Origin: Nocardia crassostreae
GTDB taxonomy: Bacteria; Actinomycetota; Actinomycetes; Mycobacteriales; Mycobacteriaceae
Assembly (NCBI RefSeq): GCF_001613405.1
Contig: NZ_BDCH01000015.1
Coordinates: 1-64,000, forward strand
Direction of reading: 5' to 3'
DNA: 64,000 bases
In this document: piece by piece, positions 17,546-26,947 of the stretch
Layout: each line of letters opens with the position of its first letter
How positions within the stretch are numbered: position 1 is the stretch's first letter
Program-made: the position numbers and the translations under genes
The notes under the pieces: generated by a model
What the model was told of the DNA's origin: nothing
The model's input: the letters and a program-made list of their open reading frames with translations, nothing else
Databases searched by the model: none

Positions 17546-17992
17546 ATGAGATTCCACCTGGTCGACCGCATCGACCTCGTCGAGCCCTGGACTCGGATCG
17601 AGGCGGTCAAACGCACCAGCTCCAGCGAAACATATTGGGCAACAGATGATATCGGCAGCCACATGCCGCTGCCCATCCAGCTCGAGGTGCTCGCCCAGAG
17701 CGCGGCCTGGCTGGTCTACCTGAGCACCGAGCGCAAACACCGGGCGGTGTTGCTGTCGGTGGGCGCCATGACCGCGCGCTCGACGGTAAGCCCCGGCGAC
17801 GATGTCCTCGCCGCGGCCGAGATCCAGGCCACCGGCGACACCATCGTGGTCTCGGGTCGGCTACGCGTCGGCGACCGCGTCGTCCTCGAGGTCGAGGACC
17901 TCATGTGCGCGCTCATCGACGCCGAGACGCTCGAGGACGCCGACGCGGTGCGCGGTCGTGAGCAACTACTGCGAAGCGGGAACCAACTATGA
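17546..17992 (+). CDS. Hotdog-fold protein, dehydratase-like without the FabZ His motif
   Basis: 148 residues. The overall pattern is that of FabZ/FabA-like hotdog proteins. A helix, MPLPIQLEVLAQSAAWLVY, corresponds to the central PGVLxxEALAQ helix; strands SPGDDVLAAAEIQATGDTIV and GDRVVLEVEDLMCAL follow. The usual catalytic segment HFPGxPxxPGV is replaced by TDDIGSHMPLPIQ. One His (in GSHM) remains but is displaced. It could be the non-catalytic half of a DH heterodimer with the 19239 product, as in reducing type II systems, or a thioesterase-like protein. It overlaps the KS gene by 4 bp, so it is certainly part of the operon. Confidence 0.75.
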   Translation: MRFHLVDRIDLVEPWTRIEAVKRTSSSETYWATDDIGSHMPLPIQLEVLAQSAAWLVYLSTERKHRAVLLSVGAMTARSTVSPGDDVLAAAEIQATGDTIVVSGRLRVGDRVVLEVEDLMCALIDAETLEDADAVRGREQLLRSGNQL

Positions 17993-19242
17993 ACAACGAG
18001 GTCGTCATTACGGGCATCGGCGCGGTGACCCCGGTCGGCAATACGGCCCCGGACACCTGGTCGGCGCTGACCCAGGGTCGCAGCGGCGTCGGGCGGATCG
18101 AGACCTTCGATCCGGGCTCGTTCGAGGTCCAGATCGCCGGGATGGTGCGCGACTTCGCCCCCGCACCGGAGCTGCTGGACGTCCAGCAATGGGAATTGCT
18201 CAGCCGGGCGGGCGGATTCGGCGTGGTCGCCGCCGCCGAGGCGCTGGCGCAGGCGGGTGATCTCGAGCCGCACGAGGTGTGGAACCGGGGCGTATTCGTA
18301 GGCGGCCACGTCGGCCGCCCCGATCCCGCCGAACTGGCCGATATCGGGCTCACCCGCCGCACCACCAGCGGCGCGGTCATCCATCGCCGCGAGCCGGACA
18401 GCGTGTGGCGCTGTGATCAGGGCGTCGACCTGTCCGCCATTGCGGAGGTGGGCGGCTGCCGGGGGCCCATCAGCGGGATCAGCACCGCGTGCGCATCGGC
18501 GACGCACGCACTCGGGGAAGCGTTCCGCCGCATCCAGTCCGGTGAGATCACCATGGCCGTCGCCGGTGGTCAGGACGCCCTGACCACCTGGTTGGACGTC
18601 TCCGGGTTCACTCTGCTCGGCGCGCTCACCAAGCGCTACAACGACAATCCCACCAAGGCCTCCAAACCGTTCGACGCGGATCGCGACGGCTTCGTGCTCG
18701 GCGAGGGTTCGGTACTGCTGGTGCTCGAGGACCGGCGGGTGGCCGAGGCGCGCGGCGCGCGCATCCTGGGGCGGATCACCGGATACGCGTCCACCATGAA
18801 CGCCTACCGGATCACCGATTCGCCCCCCGACGGCGGCGGCTCCATTACCGCCATGGCCAAGGCCATCGCCGACGCCGGGGTGGATCCCGCTGCGGTCGAC
18901 TGCGTCTACGCGCACGGGACCAGCACGCCGGGCAACGACATCTCCGAAACTGCCGCCATCAAAAAGGTTTTCGGATCGCACGCCTACGAGTTACTGGTCA
19001 CTTCCCCCAAGTCCATGACCGGGCACCTGACCGCGGGCGCGGGCGCGCTGAACGCGCTGGCGGCGCTGTTCGGATTCGCCGACGGCGTGGTGTCGCCGAC
19101 GATCAACTACACCGAACCCGATCCCAAACTGGATCTGGACTATGTGCCGAACGAGGCCCGCAAGGCCGATCTGTCGGTCGCCCTGGTGAATTCGTTCGCC
19201 TTCGGCGGCACCAATGCCTCGCTCCTGCTGGAGGCGCCGTGA
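17989..19242 (+). CDS. Beta-ketoacyl-ACP synthase (KS alpha, catalytic)
   Basis: 417 residues, the normal length for FabF/KS-alpha. The active site is complete: Cys168 in STACASATH, His309 in YAHGTSTPGND, His346 in SMTGHLTAGAG. The glycine-rich C-terminus NSFAFGGTNASL is canonical. It catalyses decarboxylative Claisen condensation of malonyl-ACP with the acyl chain. Its usual partner is a chain-length factor; the degenerate KS two genes downstream fits. It overlaps the genes on both sides (4 bp each), so stoichiometric coupled translation is likely. Compared with FabF it has an insert around 115-145 (GRPDPAELADIGLTRR). Confidence 0.93.
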   Translation: MNNEVVITGIGAVTPVGNTAPDTWSALTQGRSGVGRIETFDPGSFEVQIAGMVRDFAPAPELLDVQQWELLSRAGGFGVVAAAEALAQAGDLEPHEVWNRGVFVGGHVGRPDPAELADIGLTRRTTSGAVIHRREPDSVWRCDQGVDLSAIAEVGGCRGPISGISTACASATHALGEAFRRIQSGEITMAVAGGQDALTTWLDVSGFTLLGALTKRYNDNPTKASKPFDADRDGFVLGEGSVLLVLEDRRVAEARGARILGRITGYASTMNAYRITDSPPDGGGSITAMAKAIADAGVDPAAVDCVYAHGTSTPGNDISETAAIKKVFGSHAYELLVTSPKSMTGHLTAGAGALNALAALFGFADGVVSPTINYTEPDPKLDLDYVPNEARKADLSVALVNSFAFGGTNASLLLEAP

Positions 19243-19718
19243 GTATCGACGCCATCCACGCCGCACCGCGCTGGGACGCCGCCACCGGTCTGCGGGTGCC
19301 ACCCGACCAGCTCGCCGCGGCGGGCGGGCTGTGCCTGGACCGGATCGTGGACCTGCACATCGGCACCCGCGCGGTCGCGGTGGCGAATGTGCCGAGCACG
19401 CTGACCGTGTTCGACACCCACTTCCAGCGGTTCCCGGTACTGCCCGGCGTGCTGCTGCTGCACGGGCTGGCGAACCTGTCCGGCACCCTGCTGGCCGCGA
19501 CCGCCGGTGGGCGCTGGCAACTCACCGGCGCCCGCCGGGTGCAGTTCCGCCACTATGTGCGCCCGGGCGACCAGCTCCGGCTGGAGGCCGAGATTCGCGT
19601 GCGCGACGACGCGCAGGCGCGGCTCTCCGGCCGGATCACCTGCGCGGACACCGTGGTGGTGCTCGCGCGTGAGCTGACCATGACCCACGACTCGGGTCGA
19701 GGGAAGGAAATCCCATGA
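19239..19718 (+). CDS. 3-hydroxyacyl-ACP dehydratase (FabZ/FabA-like)
   Basis: 159 residues from GTG 19239. The active-site segment THFQRFPVLPGVLLLHGLANL aligns with FabZ GHFPGxPxMPGVLxxEALAQ; the catalytic His is present, but the acidic residue on the central helix is His-Gly here. The second half (RVQFRHYVRPGDQLRLEAEI) matches the FabZ strands that line the acyl tunnel. The reaction is dehydration of 3-hydroxyacyl-ACP to trans-2-enoyl-ACP. With the 17546 hotdog protein it may form a heteromer. Four-base overlaps on both sides show tight coupling with KS and the CLF-like protein. Confidence 0.82.
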   Translation: MSIDAIHAAPRWDAATGLRVPPDQLAAAGGLCLDRIVDLHIGTRAVAVANVPSTLTVFDTHFQRFPVLPGVLLLHGLANLSGTLLAATAGGRWQLTGARRVQFRHYVRPGDQLRLEAEIRVRDDAQARLSGRITCADTVVVLARELTMTHDSGRGKEIP

Positions 19719-20983
19719 AACGCGTTGTGATCAGCGGCATCGGCGTGGTGTCGCCCCTGGGCCTCGGATTCACCCAGACCTGGAAGTCGCTGCTGGCCGG
19801 GGACAGCGCGGTGCGCCGCATCACCCACTACGACCCGTCGTCGCTGCGCACCGGACTGGGTGCGGAGATCACCGGTCTCGATGCCAAACCCTTTGTGCGG
19901 AACCGTAAATCGCTGCGCCTCATGACACGGGCCAACCAGCTGGCGCATGCCGCCGTGCGGCTCGCCACCGACGAGGCGGGAATCTATCCGCACACGCCCG
20001 GCAACGATACGGTCGGGGTCTATCTAGCCAGCGAGAACCAGATCTCCAATTCCCGCCACGTGCTCGATGCCACGGTGGCGGCGCGCAGCGCGGACGGGAC
20101 CATCGATATCGCCCGGCTGGGACGTGCGGCGGCGGACATGTATCCGCTGTTCTTCGTGGAGCGCCTGCCGTCGGCCGAAATGTTCTTCCTGTCCGACGAA
20201 TTCGGCTTCGCCGGTCCGAGCGCCTTCCAGTCCGGCGCCGGGGACGCCGGGATCAGCGCCATCGGCAATGCCTATCGCGCCATTGCCCGCGGTGAGACCA
20301 CCCGCGCCGTCGCGGGCGGCTTCGACGACGGCGTCTCGTGGTGGTGCATGTCGAAGCTGGACCGTCTCGGCCTGCTCACCGACCGCGCCGACGAGGGAGC
20401 GGTGCGGCCGTTCGACCGGGACGCGAGCGGATCGGTGATCGGTGAGGGCGCGTGCATGCTGATCCTCGAGGAGTACGACGCCGCCCTCGCACGCGGCATC
20501 GAACCCTACGCGGAGATCGTCGGTTTCGCCGGCGGTTTGGATCCCGTTGCGCCGGGCGATATCTGGGGCGACGGCGGCGGACTGACCGGCGCCGTCCGGT
20601 CCGCCCTGCGCGAGGCCGGGATCGACGGGTCCGAGGTCGGCTATATCGCCGCCGACGGCGCCGCCGTCCCGCGCGCGGACGCGGCGGAAGCGCGGGCACT
20701 GCGGACCGCGCTCGGCGCGGGCGCGGACACCGTACTGGCCAGCGGTGTGCAACCGGCGGTCGGCCAATTGCTCGCCGCCGCAGGACCTTTGAATGTCGCG
20801 CTGGCTGCCGCGGCACTGCGCGACCGCGCGGTGCCGCCGACGCTGAACCTGGAGTCGCCCGCCCCGGAGTGCGACCTGGACTGGGTGCCCGGTGTGGCAC
20901 GCGAACTGCGATCCGGCTACGCCCTCGCGATCGGCCGCGGACTGTCCGGCCAATCCGCGGCGCTGGCCGTCAAGCGCCTCTGA
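19715..20983 (+). CDS. Chain-length-factor-like KS (KS beta), catalytic residues lost
   Basis: 422 residues with a full thiolase fold, from VVISGIGVVSPLG to GRGLSGQSAALAV. None of the three catalytic residues is kept. The nucleophile segment reads FQSGAGDAG (Ala175 in place of Cys), IAADGAAVPRADA replaces the first His motif, and VQPAVGQLLAAAG replaces GHxxAAAG. This is the state expected for a CLF, which dimerises with KS-alpha and sets chain length. The classical CLF Gln at the Cys site is not seen exactly there, though Gln172 is near. It probably pairs with the 17989 KS. Start ATG 19715 overlaps the dehydratase by 4 bp. Confidence 0.85.
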   Translation: MKRVVISGIGVVSPLGLGFTQTWKSLLAGDSAVRRITHYDPSSLRTGLGAEITGLDAKPFVRNRKSLRLMTRANQLAHAAVRLATDEAGIYPHTPGNDTVGVYLASENQISNSRHVLDATVAARSADGTIDIARLGRAAADMYPLFFVERLPSAEMFFLSDEFGFAGPSAFQSGAGDAGISAIGNAYRAIARGETTRAVAGGFDDGVSWWCMSKLDRLGLLTDRADEGAVRPFDRDASGSVIGEGACMLILEEYDAALARGIEPYAEIVGFAGGLDPVAPGDIWGDGGGLTGAVRSALREAGIDGSEVGYIAADGAAVPRADAAEARALRTALGAGADTVLASGVQPAVGQLLAAAGPLNVALAAAALRDRAVPPTLNLESPAPECDLDWVPGVARELRSGYALAIGRGLSGQSAALAVKRL

Positions 20984-21018
20984 GATGGCGCGTCTCGACC
21001 ATGAACAGGAGTGCCCCA

Positions 21019-23356
21019 GTGAAGAAACGAGAAGACTTCGAGCGAACCCCGCTGCGGACCGTTGTCGTCGTCGCCGTCGGCGCGGTGACCTCGCAGGGTG
21101 ATACGGCCAAGGCGCTCTGGGACGGCGTCAGCACCGGGCATGTCGCCATCCGCCCGGTGGAACACCTCCCGATGGACGAATACCGCACCCGCATCGGCGG
21201 CGAGGTCCGCTCCCCCGTGCCGCCCTCGCCCATCGCGGCAACGGTGGGCGGATTCCGTTACCGCGCTTTCGATTTCGCCTTCGCGGCCGCCGCCGAGGCC
21301 ATGGACGCCTCCAGCGCGCTCATTGCCGAGGTGGAGCCGGAGCGCCGCGGCCTGGTGCTCGGCACCTGCAATGCGGGCCTGCTCAGCACTTTGGAATGGC
21401 TGGGCGACGTCAGCGGCGACGGCACCGCCGAACTGGCCATGTACGGTCCGCCGCAGGCGATCGCGGAATCGCTGGCGGCGCACTTCCGCTGCGCCGGGCC
21501 GGTGCTGTCTGTGAACACGGCGTGCGCCGCGGGGGCGAACGCGATCGGATACGCCGCCGATCTGATCGCCTTCGGCCGCGCGGATATCGTCCTGGCCGGG
21601 GGCACCGACGCGCTGTCCGATGTGGCCTACGCGGGCTTCAACTCCCTCGGTTCGCTCTCGCCCACCCCGGCGGCGCCCTACCAGGACAAGCGCACCGGGC
21701 TCTCGCTCGGCGAGGGCAGCGGCATGCTGGTGCTGGCGCGCGCCGATCTGGCCGCGGCCGCCGATGTCGAACCGCTGTGCGAGATCCGGGGTTACGGGCT
21801 CTCGGCGGACGGCTACCACCCCACCGCGCCGCGACCCGACGGCACCGGCGCCGCACGGGCGATCCGCTCCGCCATCGAGTGGGCGGGCCTGCGCGACAGC
21901 GATATCGGCTACATCAACAGCCACGGCACCGGCACCCCGCGCAATGACAGCGCCGAGGCCGCCGCCACCCGGCTGGCGCTGGGCGAGGCCGCCGATACGG
22001 TGCCGGTGAGCAGTTCCAAGTCCATGATCGGGCATCTGCTCGGCGCCACCGGTGCGGTGGAGGCGATCATCACCGTCGGCGCGCTGCGCAATGGCGTGCT
22101 GCCGCCGACGGCGAATCTGGTCAAGCCCGATCCGGAGTGCGTGCTCGACCATATTCCGGTCACGCCGCGAATCAGCAAGGCGCACACGGCGATCTCGAAC
22201 AACTTCGCCTTCGCGGGTGCGAATGCGAGCGTGGTCTTCGCCGACCGGGCGGCCGATGCGGTCCGGCCCGCGGCGCCGGTGACCCGCGTGGTGATCACCG
22301 GCGCGGGCGCGGTCGGCCCGGCGGGCGTGGGCGTGGAGGCGGCGCTGCGGGCGGTCGCCGAGGGCCGCGACTGCGCGCGGCTCGAGGAGGGTATCCGGCT
22401 CGGGCTGATCGGCGCCGACCCGCACGATCACCTCACGCGGCGCGAGGCCCGCCGGATGGATCGGCTGGGCCTGCTGTCGACCTTCGCCGCGAGCCAGGCC
22501 CTCGAAGCCGCTGGCGAGGACCTGATTTCGGATGATCCGAACCAGGTCGGCGTGGTCTTCGGGACCGGGCTGGGACCCATGCAGGCCATGGAGCAGTTCG
22601 TCCGCCCACTGCGCGAGGAAGGTGCGGCCGCGGCCAATCCCGCGGTCTTCCCGAACACGGTGTACAACGCCGCGGCGGGCAGCGTCGCCACCCTATTGGG
22701 CGCGCTCGGGCCGACCTCCACCGTCACGGCCGGGCACGCGGCGGGCGCCAATGCCCTCCGCTACGGCTACGACCTGGTGTCGGTGGGTCGCGCGGGCCAT
22801 CCTGGCCACCGCCGCCGACACCATCACCCCGCTGGTGGCCCGCGGCTACCGGCGGCTGGGTCTGCCGATGGGAGCCGAGGATTCGTTCGCGCTCGCCGAG
22901 GGCGCGGCGACCGTCGTTGTGGAGAGCTACGACAATGCGCGCCGCCGCGGCGCGACCGTGTACGCCGAAGTGCTCGGGCATGCCGCGGTCTCCGATGCGC
23001 TCGGCGTGGGCCGCACCGATCCGCGCGGCGCGGCCATGGAGCGGGCCATGCGGGCGGCCATCGAGAGCGCCGGAGTGGCGGACTCCGATATCGCCCAGGT
23101 CTGGACGAACGAAACCGGGCTGCGCGCCGTCGACGTCCCCGAACGCATCGCCCTGCGCAGGCTTTTCGGCGACGGCGGACCACAGCGCATTGCCGCGAAG
23201 CGGGCCCTCGGCGAGCAGATCGGCGTCGGCGGACTGCTCAATGCGGCGCTGGCCGCATTCCATCCCGGCCGGACCAGCGGCGGCGCGGTGCTGGTGAACA
23301 GCTCCTCGCTGGGCGGCACCCATTTCAGCATCGTGCTGGCCCCGGTCGCGAGCTGA
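21019..23356 (+). pseudogene. Fused KS-CLF double ketosynthase with a one-base frameshift
   Basis: Start GTG 21019 follows AGGAG at 21007-21011. The first half (1-415) is a catalytic KS: Cys169 in NTACAAGAN, His302 in NSHGTGTPRND, His339 in SMIGHLLGATG. The second half (from ~421, VTRVVITGAGAVGP) is a second KS fold with His573 at the Cys position (TAGHAAGAN), and with WTNETGL and EQIGVGG replacing the His motifs, so it is CLF-like. Near 22788-22796 the frame shifts by one base: the chain DLVSVGRA continues as AILATAADTITP in another frame through NSSSLGGTHFSIV to the stop at 23356. Both sides are well conserved. If real, the lesion removes about the last 190 residues; a base error in GCGCGGGCC is equally likely. 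Confidence 0.85.
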
Positions 23357-23388
23357 CCTAGATCGAGAAACGAAGGACGACAACCGAT

Positions 23389-24477
23389 ATGGCTACGAAC
23401 GGTTTCTCTGTTCAGCTCGTGGGCACCGGCAGCTACCTGCACGGCGACCCCATAGACAACAAGCAGGTCGAGGTGCTGCTCGGTCCGGTGCCCGAGGACA
23501 TTCTCGAGGGCATCCAGGTCAAGCAGCGGCATTGGATGATCGATCCGGAGACCGGCGAACACCTGGTGACCAACTCCGAGATGGCGGCGCGCGCGGCCGC
23601 GGCGGCGCTCGAACGGGCGGGCCTCGAGGCGAGCGAGGTCGACCTGATCGTCATGTCGACCGTCAGCCCGGAGTATCAGCTGCCGCCCGCGGTGACCTTC
23701 GTCCAGCAGCACCTCGGCATTGCCGAGTGCGCCACCATGGAGGTCCGTTCCGGCTGTGCGGGTTTCGTGGAGGCCGCCGATATCGCGCGCGGCTATCTCG
23801 AGCGCGGCACCTTCCGCACCGCCCTGGTGATCGGCAGCGAAGCCATCTCACCACTGCTGGTCCCCATGTACCGCGGGACCGATCCGGAGCGGATCCGCAT
23901 GCGGGATCGGCTGGTGGCCTACACCTTCGGCGACGGCGCGGGCGCCATTGTGCTGCGTGCCGAGGAAGCCGCACCGGATGTCCGGTCCGGCGTGCTCGGG
24001 TCCTCGATCCTGACCATGGGCGGGCTCAAGAAGCCGGGGATGCAGGTGGTCGGCGGCGCGACCCACGCGCCACTGCACAAGCAGGCGCTGGCCAAACGCC
24101 TCGTCGAACTGAAGGTCGATGTGGTCGAATCCGGAAAGTTCCTGCCGCACATGGTCACCCGGTCGCTGCGCGAGCTGCTCCACGCCAGTGACGTCACCGC
24201 CGAGGACATCGCGCTCTGGGTGGTCCCGGAAGGCAATGCCGGGTACATGACCAGCGAACTGGAGGCGGCCGGGCTGCTCACCGACGAGTGGCTCGCCCTG
24301 CGGGACAAGGTGTACGAGAACATCGAGCGGGTGGGCGCCACCGGATCGGCCGCCGTCCCGCTGGCCCTGGACGAGGCCGCCCGCACCGGCAAGGTGCGGA
24401 CCGGTGACAAGGTCATGCTGCTGGCGATCGAGACCAGCAAGTGGAAATACGCCGGTATGACCCTGGTCTGGGCCTGA
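23389..24477 (+). CDS. KASIII-like acyltransferase with atypical active site
   Basis: 362 residues, FabH/HMG-CoA-synthase fold. Cys123 lies in the canonical context RSGCAGFVEA, and GDGAGAIVL is conserved. The FabH His (HQAN) is replaced by PEGNAGY (Glu281), and the Asn of GNTSAA is replaced in GATGSAA. Decarboxylative condensation needs the His and Asn, so a plain initiating KASIII is unlikely. Cys-only members of this family transfer acyl groups to small molecules or select unusual starters. It lies 32 bp after the KS-CLF gene and 2 bp before the hydrolase. Its role, starter loading or product release by acyl transfer, remains open. Confidence 0.82.
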   Translation: MATNGFSVQLVGTGSYLHGDPIDNKQVEVLLGPVPEDILEGIQVKQRHWMIDPETGEHLVTNSEMAARAAAAALERAGLEASEVDLIVMSTVSPEYQLPPAVTFVQQHLGIAECATMEVRSGCAGFVEAADIARGYLERGTFRTALVIGSEAISPLLVPMYRGTDPERIRMRDRLVAYTFGDGAGAIVLRAEEAAPDVRSGVLGSSILTMGGLKKPGMQVVGGATHAPLHKQALAKRLVELKVDVVESGKFLPHMVTRSLRELLHASDVTAEDIALWVVPEGNAGYMTSELEAAGLLTDEWLALRDKVYENIERVGATGSAAVPLALDEAARTGKVRTGDKVMLLAIETSKWKYAGMTLVWA

Positions 24478-24479
24478 CC

Positions 24480-25256
24480 ATGAGGGCAATCGAGTCGGGA
24501 CGTTTCCGCACCCGCGCGGGGACACTCGAATACGCCCATGTCAGCGGGGACGGCGAACCGACGCTGTGCCTGCTGCACGGGCTGGGCGCGCGCTGGCAGA
24601 CCTTCCGGCTGCTCATGCGCGCCCTGGGGCCCGGCTGGAATATCTACGCCCCCGATCTGCGCGGGCACGGCCGATCCGATTGGGTCGCGGGCCATTACGC
24701 GCTCGCCGATTTCGCGGCCGATATCGAGCAGTTCGTCACCGAGGTAATCGCCGGGCCGGTAGTGCTGGTCGGGCATTCGATGGGCGGCTGGATCTCCGCA
24801 ATGGTCGCGGCGGCCCGGCCGGAGCTGGTGCGGGGCGTGGTCATCGTGGACTCCGCCCTCTACCGGATGAGTCCGGAGCAGCGCGAGGCCATGGTCCCCT
24901 ACGCGCGGCCCAACCACGCCATGCGGTCGATCGCGGTATCGCTGCGGCTGGCGGATCCGGAATTGAATCAGCGCTGGGTGGAGGGCCGCAATCAGCGCGA
25001 ACAGGATCCCGACGAGATGCTGTCCCGGCTGCGCTGCCCGGTGCTGCTGGTGCAGGGCGATCAGGCAGCGGGTGCGCTCATGACGCCCGCGCATGTGCGG
25101 CGCGCACTGTCGCGGCTGGCGCACGGCAGCCACGTCTTCGTACCCGGCGCGGGTCACGCCGTGCACTCCGACGCGCCCGGTCCCGTCGCGGACGCGCTGC
25201 GGGAGTTCCTCGCGCGGCGGGTCCAGAAGTCAGAGCTGAACGGAGAAGTCCGATGA
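24480..25256 (+). CDS. Alpha/beta-hydrolase (possible acyl-ACP thioesterase)
   Basis: 258 residues from ATG 24480, directly after the KASIII stop. It has the oxyanion motif LLHGLGARWQ, the nucleophile Ser100 in GHSMGGW, an acid in LLVQGDQ, and a catalytic His in PGAGHAVHSD. The strand order GWNIYAPDLRGHGRSD is typical of the fold. In this operon it may release the chain from the ACP, open or form a lactone, or clear mis-primed ACP. It overlaps the carboxylase gene by 4 bp. Families of this type cannot be assigned a substrate from motifs. Confidence 0.85.
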   Translation: MRAIESGRFRTRAGTLEYAHVSGDGEPTLCLLHGLGARWQTFRLLMRALGPGWNIYAPDLRGHGRSDWVAGHYALADFAADIEQFVTEVIAGPVVLVGHSMGGWISAMVAAARPELVRGVVIVDSALYRMSPEQREAMVPYARPNHAMRSIAVSLRLADPELNQRWVEGRNQREQDPDEMLSRLRCPVLLVQGDQAAGALMTPAHVRRALSRLAHGSHVFVPGAGHAVHSDAPGPVADALREFLARRVQKSELNGEVR

Positions 25257-26920
25257 CCGAATTGATCGACGCCGTCGGCAGGACCGGCACCGACCAGGAA
25301 TCCACCTGGATGAAATGCCCGTCCTGCGCGGAATACCAGTACAAGCCGCAACTGGAGCGCAATCTGCGGGTGTGCGCGCGCTGCGGGCATCACCTGCGCC
25401 TGGATGCGCGACGGCGGCTGGAGCTGCTGCTCGACGACGGGTCGTGGTTACCGGGCGAGGACGCCGATATCGAGACTCGCGATGTGCTCGACTTCCGCGA
25501 TCACAAGCCCTACCGGCAGCGTATCGAGCAGGCGCGCGCCAAGACCGGGGAACGCGATGCCGCCCGCTACGGCGTCGGCATGATCGGCGGCACGCCGCTG
25601 ATGGTCGCGGTCATGGAGTTCGGCTTCATGGGCGGCTCCATGGGCGGCGCGGTCGGCGAGGTGGTCACCCGGGCCGCGGAATGCGCGCTGGCGGAGCGGC
25701 TTCCGCTGCTGATCGTCTGCGCGTCGGGCGGCGCGCGAATGCAGGAGGGCAGCATCTCGCTCATGCAGATGGCCAAGACCAGCCAGGCCATCGCCCGGCT
25801 GCACGAGGCGGGCCTGCTGGTGGTGTGCCTGCTGACCGATCCGACCTTCGGCGGGGTCACCGCTTCCTTCGCCATGCTGGGCGATGTGCTGGTGGCCGAG
25901 CCGGGTGCGCTCATCGGGTTCGCCGGGCCCGGCGTGATCCGGGAGACCATCGGCGAGGATCTGCCGCCCGGTTTCCAGACCGCGGAATTCCTGGTCGAGC
26001 ACGGCCTGCTGGACGCGGTCGTGACGCGTGCGCAGCTGCGTCCCTACTTGGCCAAAGTCCTTGCCGCACACAGGCCGAACTCGACGGCGAGCCCGCAGAT
26101 CCCGCCGGTCACGATCACCGATCCGGACGCCGTCACGGCGCGCCCGGCGGCGGAGATCGTCAAGCTCGCCCGCGAACGGGAACGGCCCACCACGCTGAGC
26201 ATCGCGGCCGTGGCGTTCGACTCGTTCATCGAATTGCGCGGTGACCGGATGTTCGCCGACAGTGCGGCGCTCGTGGGTGGTCCGGCCACGCTCGGCGGCC
26301 GCACGGTCATGCTGATCGGCCATGAAAAGGGCAGCGACACCAAGGAATCCATTGCCCGCAACTTCGGGATGCCGGAACCGGAGGGCTATCGCAAGGCCCT
26401 GCGGCTCATGCGGCACGCCGCCAAGTTCGGCATGCCGATCGTCACCTTGATCGATACGCCCGGCGCGTATCCCGGCATCGGCGCCGAGGAACGCGGACAG
26501 GCGGGCGCGATCGCGCGCGCCATTATGGAATCGAGCCGGTTGCCGGTGCCGATCGTGGCCGTGGTGACCGGCGAGGGCGGCAGCGGCGGCGCGCTGGCGC
26601 TCGGCGTCGCCGACACCGTGCTCATCTTCGAGAACTCCTACTACTCGGTCATCAGTCCCGAAGGGTGCGCCGCCATCCTGTGGGGCACCCGCAGCGCCGC
26701 GGGCGCGGCCGCGCAAGCCCTGAAAATCACCGCGGCGGAACTGCTTCGGCTCGGCGTCGTGGACGGCGTAATCCCCGAGGCCGAGGCGGCGCCCGACATC
26801 GTGACCATGGCCGGTGATCTGCGCGCGGCCGTCGCCAATGCCCTGAACGAACTCTCCGCCGTGCCCGGACCCGACCTCGTCGAGGCGAGGTATCGCAAGT
26901 TCCGCGCCTTCGGATCGTGA
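25253..26920 (+). CDS. accDA: Acetyl-CoA carboxylase carboxyltransferase, fused beta-alpha (AccD-AccA)
   Basis: 555 residues. The N-terminal half is AccD-like: a four-Cys zinc finger (Cys22, 25, 41, 44: CPSC and CARCGH), then GFMGGSMG and CASGGARMQEG for the CoA oxyanion hole. The second half from about 300 is AccA-like: ELRGDRMFADS, IGHEKGSDTKE, GEGGSGGALALGVAD and YSVISPEGCAAILW. The fusion transfers carboxyl from biotin to acetyl-CoA to give malonyl-CoA. Actinomycetes normally use acyl-CoA carboxylases of the AccA3/AccD5 type. A bacterial four-subunit-style enzyme inside a polyketide operon indicates a dedicated malonyl-CoA supply, as in several aromatic polyketide clusters. Confidence 0.93.
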   Translation: MTELIDAVGRTGTDQESTWMKCPSCAEYQYKPQLERNLRVCARCGHHLRLDARRRLELLLDDGSWLPGEDADIETRDVLDFRDHKPYRQRIEQARAKTGERDAARYGVGMIGGTPLMVAVMEFGFMGGSMGGAVGEVVTRAAECALAERLPLLIVCASGGARMQEGSISLMQMAKTSQAIARLHEAGLLVVCLLTDPTFGGVTASFAMLGDVLVAEPGALIGFAGPGVIRETIGEDLPPGFQTAEFLVEHGLLDAVVTRAQLRPYLAKVLAAHRPNSTASPQIPPVTITDPDAVTARPAAEIVKLARERERPTTLSIAAVAFDSFIELRGDRMFADSAALVGGPATLGGRTVMLIGHEKGSDTKESIARNFGMPEPEGYRKALRLMRHAAKFGMPIVTLIDTPGAYPGIGAEERGQAGAIARAIMESSRLPVPIVAVVTGEGGSGGALALGVADTVLIFENSYYSVISPEGCAAILWGTRSAAGAAAQALKITAAELLRLGVVDGVIPEAEAAPDIVTMAGDLRAAVANALNELSAVPGPDLVEARYRKFRAFGS

Positions 26921-26947
26921 CATACCTGTCGATTGGAGAACACCGAC

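Noticed and set aside
20452..21018. Upstream extension of the KS-CLF frame
   Set aside because: The extension is Arg-rich and overlaps the CLF-like gene out of frame; the AGGAG/GTG at 21007-21021 is the better start.
21019..23356. Possibility that the fused KS-CLF is a modular type I PKS
   Set aside because: No AT, KR or ACP domain lies in the same chain; both halves are discrete KS folds of the type II kind.
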